Shown: one piece after another, positions 1 through 9,334 of the stretch
Position numbering within the stretch: the stretch's first letter is position 1
Layout: the number at the start of each line of letters is the position of its first letter
From: Selaginella moellendorffii
Taxonomy: Eukaryota > Streptophyta > Lycopodiopsida > Selaginellales > Selaginellaceae
Length of the DNA stretch: 64,000 bases
Assembly: GCF_000143415.4 (NCBI RefSeq)
Contig: NW_003314314.1
Location: forward strand, 927,443 to 991,442
Reading direction: 5' to 3'
Notes under the pieces: generated by a model
Seen by the model: only the letters and a program-made list of their open reading frames with translations
The model's database searches: none
What the model was told of the DNA's origin: nothing
Translations under genes and position numbers: made by a program

Positions 1-730
1 GAATTTTTCCTCATGTCATCATCTAGATTGAGTGGCATCTTGTTGAGTAACATGTCTTCCATATGAGTCACTACTGCACACCACAATCCATAGCACGGTG
101 GTGTGAATCTTGGTTAAAGGTCAAGAGCCAAGCCTCAAGTGGCGTAAATACAAATAATTGCTTTTCCAGCACTTTTAGCTTAGCAAAAACAATGTTTCTA
201 ATCAGGGTTCCGAAGTATATTATCTTTTGTCCTTGGTGACATGCTCCATCGCAAAGACGTGTGAAATTAGGCGTTGCGCAAAATATAACGCCTATAATTG
301 TAAGGCACTGCTACAGACCTGGGTTCTAGGTAGTTTCTTTTGAAACAAAGGTGAAGATTATAACTAAATCTTATTTATGGTCTATTCTCTCTACATTGCT
401 TGGACAGGCCAATTGGGCCTCCTTTTGTTGGTATTGAGTTTTTTCATGCAGCTGTTTAGACTCCTAATTGCCTCTCCATCAAACTTTGCCTTAGAACAAA
501 CTGTAGCGTTTGCTGGTCACCAACGTGGATTTTGCATCTATAAAAGAAGAAAAAGCTGCTGGTGCCAAATGAACTTTACAATTTATAGGAGATTGAAAGT
601 CGAAGAGGGTAAACCTACACAAATGCATAAAGAAACTGCAAAATACCAAAAATACATACAATTTTTATAAAAAGTAAAAGAGCTAGAGCATATTGTAAAG
701 ATAAACTACTTCCTTTTTATCATGTTCTTG
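1..730. other. Upstream spacer, no gene recognised
   Basis: AT-rich sequence. The only open frame of note (377-670, +) has no recognisable motif, unusual composition or splice support. I see no gene here. Confidence 0.6.
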
Positions 731-804
731 GTCTGGATGGTGTAGTTGGTCATCACGCTAGTCTCACACACTAGAGGTCCCCAGTTCAAACCTGGGTTCA
801 GACA
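731..804 (+). tRNA. tRNA-Val (CAC)
   Basis: A complete cloverleaf can be drawn. The acceptor stem GTCTGGA pairs with TTCAGAC (one G-T pair), followed by discriminator A. The D arm is GTGTAGTTGGTCATCAC. The anticodon stem CTAGT/ACTAG closes the 7-nt loop CTCACAC, giving anticodon CAC. The T arm is CCCAGTTCAAACCTGGG. A T-rich tract suitable for RNA polymerase III termination follows. No intron and no encoded CCA, as expected for a nuclear gene. Confidence 0.95.
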
Positions 805-1010
805 ATTTTATTTTTATATTTCTTTTTTAATTTTTTATTGTTCCAGTTTTTGAGTAACAAGTTTTGTTAGCTCGGATTGGAAAACGATGCCGAGCGGCGA
901 TGTGGTCCTCGATGCCAACTTTACTCCAGCGATGATCGTGATTTCGAGAGTGTGCTTAGCTTTTTCGGTAAGTGCCAAAAAAAGTGTTTATTGACCTCTG
1001 AATTCCCTCT

Positions 1011-2852
1011 CTAAGCTTCAAACTTGAGGTATTTGATGGCGCTCTGGACATCCTTGTCACCCCGACCACTGCAGCTCACTACTACCTTGCAACCATCTTC
1101 CAGAGTCGGGCACAGAGTCTCCAGAAACGCTAGAGCGTGCGAGGTCTCCAGCGCAGGGATTATACCTTCAAGCCTTGATAACCTTTGGAAAGCTGGCAAC
1201 AAACCACACCAATCAATGGCCGGCCATCGCTAGAAAAGTATAAATGCTATTCACCTTCCAAGGCCTCGGCATCTGTCACACTGTGATATTCCGCGCGGCC
1301 CATGTCCTTCAAGAAGCTATGCTCCGGCCCAACACCAGGATAGTCCAGCCTGATTGCGACACAAGCGAGAAGAAAAGAATTAGCGAGCGAGCTTAAACAC
1401 TGGGGACGATCTAAGTACCCGGCGCTGATAGAATGTGGCTCGATGATCTGGCCATCTTCATCCTGTAGCAAGTAGCTCATAGCTCCATGAAGAACTCCTA
1501 CTTCTCCCTTGGTCAGTGTTGCCGCGTGCTTGCCACTGTCCAAGCCAAAGCCAGCAGCCTCCACTCCCACTAGCCGGACATCGTTGTCGTTCACAAACTC
1601 GTGGAACAGGCCCATGGCGTTGGAGCCACCTCCGACGCAAGCTACGAGCACGTCCGGCTTGCCATTCCATTTTTCCAGAGCTTGCCGCCGGGTCTCCTTC
1701 CCGATCACGGTATGGAAGTCTCTCACCAGCATTGGATATGGATGAGGACCAGCGACAGAGCCCAGGATATAGTGCGTCGTTTCGACATTCGTCACCCAGT
1801 CCCGGATAGCTTCCGAAGTTGCATCTTTTAAAGTAGCAGTGCCCGAGTGAACAGGCCGGACCTGAGAGAGAAACAACACCACCTTGTTGAAACTTGGTAA
1901 CCATGTCTGTGACTTTACCTCGGCACCGAGGAGTCGCATACGGAAAACGTTGAGAGCTTGCCTCTCCATGTCTTGCGCACCCATGTAGACGACGCATTCT
2001 AATCCAAATCGCGCACAGACAGTGGCGGTGGCGACTCCGTGCTGGCCGGCTCCAGTCTCGGCAATAATTCGCTTCTTGCCGATGTGTTTTGCGAGCAAGG
2101 CTTGGCCAACGGCATTGTTGATCTTGTGAGCACCAGTGTGATTTAGATCCTCTCGCTTGAGATAGATATCTGGTCCAGTACCATTGGCATTCTTGTAGAA
2201 CTGAGTCAAGCGCTCCGCAAAGTAGAGAGGTGTTTCTCGACCAACATAGTCCTTGAGAATGCCGGCCAGTTCTTGCTGGATTCATGCAGCAACACTGTTA
2301 GAAAAACTAGAGACAAGAAGAGCCAGATCCACCATCTCAAATGCATATTCTATAGAGTGATCTAAAAAGCACGCAAAAACAAGAGCCATCACCGACCTGG
2401 AATTCGGCCAGTTCTTGCTGGAATGCAGCAACACTGCTAGAAAAACTAGTGAACACAGATCCAACAAAAGAAACTCTACCCCAAGAAAATGGGTGTTCTA
2501 TAGAGATGAGCAAGCAAAAAATAAAAAATAAAAAAACACGAGCACCGACCTGGAATTCGGGCTTCACAACAAGCAATCGATAAGCGGCCTCCAAATCCGC
2601 CAGCGCCGTCATGAGCGTCTCCGGCACATACTTCCCACCAAATTTTCCAAACCTCCCAAATGCATCCGGCCGCTGGAATCCTCCATACTGCGCATTCAAC
2701 ACCTCCTCCGCGGCCATGGTGCTCTCTGAGATCGCGCAGCGGGCGCCTACCGGATTGCGCCGCGGAAGCGCGATCCTCGTCGATCGCTCCACACTCGCGC
2801 TGAGCTGATTGGGAGAGACGAAGAGCTGGGGGGTGATCGCACGCATCGCCAT
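1011..2852 (-). CDS. TSB: Tryptophan synthase beta subunit, plastid (459 aa, 5 exons)
   Basis: Catalyses the last step of tryptophan synthesis, condensing indole and serine with PLP in the chloroplast. Exons on the minus strand are 2852-2550, 2275-1919, 1861-1419, 1349-1255 and 1192-1011; the introns after exon 2 are only 57-69 bp. The first ~45 residues are Ser/Arg-rich, like a transit peptide. Then come the family start [14 protein letters not shown], the PLP-lysine motif [10 protein letters not shown], the catalytic-Glu motif AETGAGQHG and the phosphate loop GGGSNAMG, with C-terminal SGRGDKD. Length is normal. Intron 1 contains a second exon-like unit (see the 2397-2417 entry) created by a local duplication. 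The gene is divergent from the SKA1-like gene, with 79 bp between start codons. Family identity is certain; use of the extra exon is unknown. Confidence 0.95.
2397..2417 (-). other. Candidate 21-nt cassette micro-exon in TSB intron 1
   Basis: Within TSB intron 1, a duplicated exon 2 start (CAAGAACTGGCC) is fused to a duplicated exon 1 end (GAATTCCAG). The result is a 21-nt unit with its own acceptor (GCATTCCAG) and donor (GTCGGTG). If included it adds QELAEFQ in frame. If skipped, the normal junction PEFQ-QELAG forms. Confidence 0.55.
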
Positions 2853-2931
2853 AGCTATAAACCCTAGCTCAGCCCTTCTGTAGCTGCATTTTACTAAATG
2901 GTTGTTTTGGCGGGAAGAGATTTTAGGGCGG
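2853..2931. promoter_or_regulatory. Bidirectional promoter, TSB / SKA1-like
   Basis: Only 79 bp separate the divergent start codons. A telo-box-like AAACCCTA lies at 2859-2866, just upstream of the TSB ATG, and a TTTTAGGGCG tract lies beside the SKA1 ATG. Core promoters must overlap the opposite gene's leader. Confidence 0.5.
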
Positions 2932-4144
2932 ATGGCGCTTGAGAAGATCGTCTCGGCGTTCACGCGCCGGATCTCCGACCTCCAGGAGCTCATGGTTCTT
3001 CGCGGCGATGGTAAGCGCGGCGCCTAGATCTCTCTACTGCTTGTTCGTGAATTTCTTCACTTTTTCTCTCTCTCAGGAAGAGCTGCAGACATGAGTGCTG
3101 TGGATGTTTCTCTCAAGGCCGTGGAGCATGATTTTCGCAAGATGGATAGCTATGTGAAATCGGAGATGGAGGCGCTCAGCAAGGCCAAGGTAGGAAAAAA
3201 ACAAATTCGTTTTCTTCGGCTAGAACTCTTGGAAAACTAAACTGCGTGTGTTCTAGGCACTGTCGGAGCTGACAATCCAGCAAACGAGGAAGATTCAAGC
3301 TATCGTAGATCATTTTCCATCAACCTTGTCCGCTGCAGCGCCATCGGACGCGTTGAAAAACAGGTTTTCTCTGCAAATTTTCCTTCTTTTCTCTGCTAAG
3401 AATTTTTTTTCTTGGCAGATTGTTTCCTGTTCCTGAGAAAGCTGCTGCTCACACCAGCAACATTCTTCCTGTTCAAACGCAAAATCCAAAGGTTTGAAAG
3501 AGTAATTTTCATCGTTTTGCGCTCTTATGCTGGTTCTGTAGGTGGAGAAGGAGAAGAAAGGGAAAGGTTTGCCTCCTCGGAAGTATGTATCGGACGAAGA
3601 GTTCGCATCGTTATCAAGGTTGTCTATATTTTTTCCTTGTCTTTGTTGTGAAAGCTTCTTTTCAGCTATATGAGGGGAAGGATCACTCTCGATAAAGTCA
3701 ACTCTGCGATTGATGAAATGGCTGGATTTGCTGAGAACAATCTAAGACTAATACAGGCACCAAGAAAGAAGGTCATTCCGATGACTGAATGCTTGCATGG
3801 CGTTGTTACAATTTCTTTCTTCATATGCACAGCTGGGAGACGATATCCTGGAGAAAGTCCTGGTAAGTCTTTCGTTTGATTTCCATCCAACATTTTCTCG
3901 TGTTTCGTCTAGGAACTACGAGATATTGCTGGAGCTGAGACGATCAAAGGGAAGCATTTCTTCTTGGAGTCCGACATGCGTGGTCCATTGTTGAAAATGG
4001 ACACAACGGGCAAAGCTATACTCACGGTAGAAACTCCGGCATTTAAACTTAAGAGCTCACATTTTCTTTTAGATAATCCGGCATCTCGGCCGTGTCCTGG
4101 AAGCTCGGATTGGAAAACAGAGAGTGTTTGCTCTGTTGAGCTAA
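2932..4144 (+). CDS. SKA1: SKA1-like spindle and kinetochore-associated protein (256 aa, 9 exons)
   Basis: The SKA complex binds microtubules at kinetochores during chromosome segregation. Exons are 2932-3010, 3077-3189, 3257-3363, 3419-3491, 3542-3618, 3666-3771, 3833-3862, 3913-4026 and 4073-4144, and frames join cleanly to a TAA stop. The N-terminal ~80 residues form an amphipathic helical segment, as in SKA1. A basic linker follows. Then comes a C-terminal winged-helix microtubule-binding domain, seen as YMRGRITLDKVNSAIDEM, LIQAPRKK and, near the end, the conserved ILTIIRHLGRVLEARIG-type helix. Length matches the family (~255 aa). It is divergent from TSB. Assignment rests on C-terminal motif similarity recalled from the family. 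Confidence 0.85.
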
Positions 4145-4357
4145 AAGCGATCTGGAGATTCCAATGCTTTCTCTTGACGAGACGTTTTATTTCAGGTAAC
4201 GTATAACTCGTTTTCTCTGTGTTTCTCATCCAGCTTCACAGGAAATCCGAGATCTAGCTCTGCATTGAATCGCAACACGTACATCCTCTAAAGGTATCAA
4301 ACTCGAAACAATCGGATTCTTTTTTTCTTTTCGTTTTCGCTTCTATTTACAAGCGCG

Positions 4358-5767
4358 CTACCATCGTTTGAGAAAAAAACTCTTTAATCTGTTCTCGTGA
4401 CTGGACGAACTAGAAGCAGTGGCAATCTTCCTGGTCAGTAACGCCATCACCATTTTTCCCAAGCTCAGCTTTTTCTTACTCACCATCTTTGTAAGTTTTA
4501 GCTCGTCACTCTCCTCATCGTCCCCAAGCTTCGCCAAAGCATTATAAGCAGCGGTCCCAGCAACGCCGCCGGCTCGCGAGATGTTCCTCAGCATCCTTAC
4601 CGCCACCCGGCGTCCCTGCGGCGGCGGAAACGACGATAGAAACCGGAGAATCGCCTCCACGTCGCCGAGCCTGCCGCCGTGCGTTGCGCCGTACGCCTCA
4701 GCCAGTATCTGCAGCGCGTCGCTGGCGGCGTCCCGCGCGGCATCCGTACCGGACAGCACGAGCCCGAGTAGTACCGCCACGGCACCCTCGGACAGCCCGT
4801 CCTCCTCGGCTATAGCGGTCCGGAGCTCGGTCACTCCGGCGAGATTCTTAATGGCGCCGGCGGCCGAGGCCTGGGCCAGCGGCGTACCGTGACGGCATAT
4901 CTGGACCAGCGCCGCCACGCCGCCGTGTGCCGCCAGGGACCGCGCGTTTTCGGGCGTGTACGTCAGGCAGTGCAGCGCGGATACCGCGCATTCTTTCGCC
5001 AGCCCGGTGCCCGACTCGAGCAGCCGGACCAGCGGCGGCAGTGCATTCTCGGCTATGAGCTCCTGCTCACAGCATGACGCGCGGGCCAGGCGGTATACCG
5101 CCGACGCCGCCCTCTCCCGCACGGCGCACGGCATTCCAGCGTCGAGCAACCGGACCAGCACTGGAATCCCTCCCTGCGACGCCACCAGCAGTGCATTCTT
5201 GTCATCGCCCTCGAGGAGATCCACGATCGAGGCGAGCGCGCGGTGCTTGGATCTGGGATCCGTCTCGATCTGGAGGCGCACGACGAGATCCCGCACCGCC
5301 CAGCGCAGCGCGGATTCGCCCGAGATGACCATGGATCGCGATCGCGACGCTCGCGAGCCGGTGACGAGGAGCAGCGCCGCCATGGACTCCTTGACGAGGC
5401 TGTTCTTGATGACAACGTCGCAGTCGTGGATGTGGTGGTGGAATCGCGCGGCCAGCGCGTCGAGGGCGCTTTGCATCTGGAGCTTGCCATCGATCTGGCC
5501 GGATTGGAGGCACTTCCGGGCGGAGATCTTGGCGTCCTCGATGGTGGCCACCATGGATTCCAGCACCTCCGTGCACAGGGAGTAGCTCTCGAGGAAGAGG
5601 AGGGGGCATTTGGACATGTCGTGGAGCTGCGATCCCAGCTTCTCCAGCCGGAACTGGATGATCCGCCATCGCCCCAGGAACGTTTTCACGGAGCTTGCCT
5701 CGTCCAGCGCCGCCGCAATCCGCTGCTGTGCTACCTCCAGAAGCTCCCGCGCGGAGATGGAGCCCAT
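4358..5767 (-). CDS. Armadillo-repeat protein, intronless (469 aa)
   Basis: A single-exon gene. The start is placed at the ATG in a strong context (A at -3, G at +4) that opens MGSISARELLEV; an in-frame ATG lies 7 codons upstream at 5788. The first ~150 residues are helical and resemble the N-terminal region of plant ARM/PUB-like proteins, but no U-box is present. About six armadillo repeats follow, with units such as GGIPVLVRLLDAG, NALPPLVRLLESG and GGVAALVQICRHG. The C-terminus is Lys/Ser-rich. It is probably an adaptor or scaffold; the partner is unknown. GC-rich compared with its surroundings. Confidence 0.8.
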   Translation of the reverse strand: MGSISARELLEVAQQRIAAALDEASSVKTFLGRWRIIQFRLEKLGSQLHDMSKCPLLFLESYSLCTEVLESMVATIEDAKISARKCLQSGQIDGKLQMQSALDALAARFHHHIHDCDVVIKNSLVKESMAALLLVTGSRASRSRSMVISGESALRWAVRDLVVRLQIETDPRSKHRALASIVDLLEGDDKNALLVASQGGIPVLVRLLDAGMPCAVRERAASAVYRLARASCCEQELIAENALPPLVRLLESGTGLAKECAVSALHCLTYTPENARSLAAHGGVAALVQICRHGTPLAQASAAGAIKNLAGVTELRTAIAEEDGLSEGAVAVLLGLVLSGTDAARDAASDALQILAEAYGATHGGRLGDVEAILRFLSSFPPPQGRRVAVRMLRNISRAGGVAGTAAYNALAKLGDDEESDELKLTKMVSKKKLSLGKMVMALLTRKIATASSSSSHENRLKSFFLKRW

Positions 5768-6257
5768 GATCCTCCCAGCAACCAGCATTCCTGGATCGAA
5801 CCGTGTCTTGGCGCCGGGACAAAACTCCTGACCATGCTTTGTTTCCCTTTGCGTCGATCGCCCCTCGCTCTCACCGAGAGACGAAGAACTAAAAAAAAAA
5901 CGAAAGAAACACGCGAACAAGAACACCACACGTCGTCTTGCTGCTCCTGCGATCATAAATGAGGATCGTTACGAGTCGGGTTTCATGATCGTCAAAGCAA
6001 AAGCGGTAATCACCACCACTCACCACCCCCGAAATCCCCAATCCTCGAAACTTATCATACAAAAAGGTGGCATTGTAAACACAACAATTACAGAAAGGTG
6101 GCATTAGAAACCCAACTCATCATGTTTTGTGCGTGGGCCACTCTACATGTGAGTGCAAGCTGAGCTTGCCCCCACCCAAGAGAGCATTGTAAAGAAGCTT
6201 TTAGGGCATGAGATAAGAATTCCCATCTCTCTATCTGCAAAAATGTTAGTGCCTGCC

Positions 6258-6290
6258 TGGAGCTGGAGCTGGAGCTGGAGCTGGAGCAGA
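6258..6290 (+). repeat. Hexanucleotide microsatellite (GGAGCT)n
   Basis: About five tandem copies of GGAGCT in non-coding DNA between the ARM-repeat gene and the decayed inverted-repeat arm. The rest of 5768-6720 shows no gene. Confidence 0.8.
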
Positions 6291-6721
6291 AAATACCCCA
6301 TTCAAAATACAAGCTGAATGCTGCTCTGGAGCTACCACTTCACATGCTCCTTGACCAGAGAGGTCTTTGGGTATCTCAGAGGTAATAAAGAAGAACCTTG
6401 GAAAAAGTGGGGACTGTGGATTGGCTGCTCTGATAAGACCTGTGACATTCTGAGTACCTTGCCTTGCTTGCGTTGCTCAGTTGTCTCAAAATCAACAGAC
6501 AAGAATTTTGCCATCGATTAGAAAAGTTGTTGTGCTGCTCAGATTGTCCATTCTTTTTTGCCCAATAATTTCCAGTCTACAGAATAAAATCTGGAAAGTG
6601 AAATTTATAAATTCTATTCACATTTTATTGTGTACCTGTTAAGAAAGAATATATGAGGCCAAATTGGAACAGAGAATAAGGAGGTAGGGTTCGCTAGCTT
6701 CCCTATCGTGGGATACACCCC

Positions 6722-7880
6722 GATCTGTGTAGCTCTGGATCCCAAGAGTAAGATTCTCACCCAGTAAGAAAGATGAGACAACCCAAGAGTCAAGAGGAGC
6801 CCGAGAAGGAGCCCAGGAAATCCAGAAGAAGCTGCCCATTCAATTACAGCCACAGGCAAGTTTACTGCAGGTTTGTAAAAGAGCATTCTTTTCCAGCGAC
6901 AGGAGCTTGATATGCTCAAGAAGGAGATCCAAGAACTTGGATTCATGAAGCATGAGGTTCAGCGTCTCAAACAAGCTGCTGATACTCATGTTCTTGACAA
7001 CATCACAACGAAGCTGTCTATGTTGTAACAAGGTTGATTGCAGAGGAGCTCCAAGTACTTGATACGAAGCTCCGGTGTGAGTACTTTCAATGTCTCTTTC
7101 CGCTCAAATATTTACTCGGGCAAGACGTAACGGAATATTTAGAGGACTGTGTGCAGGCGGATGAGGATCCTCAACAGGCCAAGGAGCATGGCAAGGAGCA
7201 GCAGGTCAATGCTGAAGATAAAGGCCATGGTCAAATTGCTGGAGCAGTTAGAGGTCCAGGAGGCTGACCGGAAAAAGAAAAGGAGGCACTTCTTTTATCT
7301 GCAAAAAGGATTGTCTCAACGGAATTGCGAGTTTCTATCTCTTCTTTGAGGAAGACTGTGGCTTCATATGTCTTGGAGCTTAAACCTCAAAGAAACAAGT
7401 CAGTCCATCGGTATCAGCTTTATCCACCAGTTTATGAGAGGAAAGTACTTGACACCAGTATGCCTGCTACCAGAGAGATGGTATCTACATGTTGGAAGAC
7501 TCCACCTACGCAGTCATCAGATACAATGATTGGGAGGGCTTGCAGGACATTGTGGATTTCTCTTCTTGGTTGAGTTTGCTTCTGCAGCATTGGATGTTTG
7601 GATAAGATTACAATGGAAGTGGTCCTGCAGATTCTAATTGCCAGATTTTCAGAGAATGTTGCACTCCGGTTCCGGGATTTGCTTGTGAAGAATGGACGTC
7701 TGCTTAGTCCATTTAATCAACTCTGGGGGACACAGATTGCAACTGATGATAAGTTTGACGGTTGGTTGATTTGTGACGATTCACATTATATTTGGCTTTC
7801 TCGGAGAGGTGAATGGATCAACGAAAAGTACGAAGTTGTGATTCATACCTTCGATGGTTGGAGTTTGCAAGAGAAGTAAC
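6722..7880 (+). pseudogene. Left arm: decayed copy of the unknown gene at 13973-15366
   Basis: From about 6722 this strand matches the reverse complement of the gene at 13973-15366. The match starts at the CTCTGGATCCCAAGAG stretch and runs to the shared end WSLQEK plus stop. The copy has no initiating ATG where the other has one. It carries deletions (the acidic repeats after the first codons, and a segment after SLFP) and frameshifts, and the reading stops at TTKLSML. The best preserved stretch is 7598-7879, encoding DDKFDGWLICDDSHYIWLSR and the C-terminus. It is a pseudogene arm of a large inverted duplication. Function unknown. Confidence 0.8.
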
Positions 7881-7983
7881 ATAGGATTCTAAATTTCTTG
7901 TTTGATGTGATTACAATAAGACAAACTCCTGGCAAACTACATAGGGTATATTCCCAGACTATACCCTTCCACAATTTTTTTTC

Positions 7984-8158
7984 TGTGAGGGCCAAGTGTA
8001 CGGCTACGATGCTGTATACTAATATTAGCGTAGTGGGATTTTGGTAGCCGTCGGATTGGTTTCAATTTGGACCACTCGCTCCTGTATATAAGCTAGGGTT
8101 TTTGGGCTAATTGATATGCACATTTCTGTATTCTCTTTCCATATTCCATGCATTCACA
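7984..8158 (+). repeat. 5' LTR of gypsy element 1
   Basis: 175 bp, starting TGTGAGGGCC and ending ATTCACA. It contains a TATA box (TATATAAG) at 8085-8092. TTGGTGG just downstream is the expected primer-binding position; I could not identify the tRNA. Confidence 0.92.
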
Positions 8159-8392
8159 TTGGTGGAGGTGAGGGGCACCTTTGATTGTCCCTGGGGGAGT
8201 GCTTGGATTTGGGATTTCGGTTTAGATCTAGCTTTTGCATTGTCTAGATCTAGCTTTTTCCATTTCCTTTTTTTTGTTCTTTCCTTTCAGGATTTTGGTT
8301 TAGATCTAGCTTTTTGCATTTTCTAGATCTACCATTTCTTTCCAGCTTTTTGTCATTTCTCTTCTTTTGCTCTTTCTTTTTCATTCATCTTC

Positions 8393-9334
8393 ATGGCTGA
8401 TCCGCAATCTCCTCCTTTGACTCTAGAGCAGCAGTTGGTTCAATTGCTTGATGCTATGCACTTGCAATTGAACAACCAAACTTAGTTGATGGCGGCGTTC
8501 ACGGCACATGGTACAACTCCTACAACTCCTTCTGCTCTTGGTGCCAATCCTCGCGTTCGGCCGGAGTTCTTTTATGGGAATCCTGGGGATGATGTGTATC
8601 ATTGGTTCGATTACTTCACAGTGATTGCCACATATCATTCTTGGGATGATGCTCGACGTTTGCGTGAGTTCCCCACATGTCTCCAAGGGACGGCATTGCA
8701 GTGGTACAATGGATTGAGCGCAGCCACTCGTGGCGATTGGAGTGTTCTTCTGGACGTCTTCAAACGCGCCTTCGGACACGCTGATGATTGTGATGATGCC
8801 TTCCAACAATTGCATCATCTTCGCCAAGGGCCATCTGAGTCGGTGATGCAATTTGGCATTCGTTTCCGAAGTCTTTTACTTTGTGCGGAACCAAATATGT
8901 CGGAGCGGATCAAGCTAGGAATGTTGTGGCTAGCACTTCGTCAAGATCTTGTCGGACTTGTGCATGCACTTGCTCCTGCCACTCTTGACGATGCTCTTCG
9001 CTTGGCACAACGTTATGAGACGTCGCCTCTTCCACTTTTTGCTACATGTCCTTTAGCTCCACTTCCTATGAGTGATGGTCCTGTTCCCATGGAGGTTGAT
9101 GCTGCTGCTACTCGAGTCCAAGGACAAGGGCGAGGACGTGGTCGTGGCCGTGATGTTCGTTGCTGGGCGTGTGATGAAGTTGGTCATACTTATCGGCATT
9201 GTCGGCGCTTTCCGGATTGGCGACCTCCATTTCCTGGGTGGAGACCTTGGCGTCAGCAACGTCCCGTTGGTGCTGCTGCGGTGGAAGGTTTGGATACCGA
9301 GGTGCATTCGGGAAACGAGGAGTCACGCGAGTAA
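8393..9334 (+). pseudogene. gag: gag of element 1, one nonsense codon
   Basis: Starts MADPQSPPLTLEQQ, like the intact copy in element 2 (54401-53469). After codon 30 a TAG at 8483-8485 replaces the CAG of the other copy. The frame then stays open to 9334. The capsid-like helical region is followed by a Gly/Arg-rich linker (RGRGRGRD) and one CCHC zinc knuckle, CWACDEVGHTYRHC (CX2CX4HX4C), which binds RNA. The 3' end overlaps pol in the -1 frame. Confidence 0.88.
9310..9316 (+). promoter_or_regulatory. Putative -1 ribosomal frameshift heptamer GGGAAAC
   Basis: The heptamer reads G GGA AAC in the gag frame, the exact X XXY YYZ register for -1 slippage. It lies 16 nt before the gag stop codon, inside the overlap where pol is open in the -1 frame (reading on as GKRGVTRV). 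The same heptamer, in register, is kept in element 2. Confidence 0.6.

Noticed and set aside
377-670. 97-codon plus-strand open frame
   Set aside because: No motif, AT-rich, no splice or promoter support.
4581-5962. Several long open frames opposite the ARM-repeat gene
   Set aside because: Shadows of a GC-rich coding strand; only the minus frame encodes armadillo repeats.
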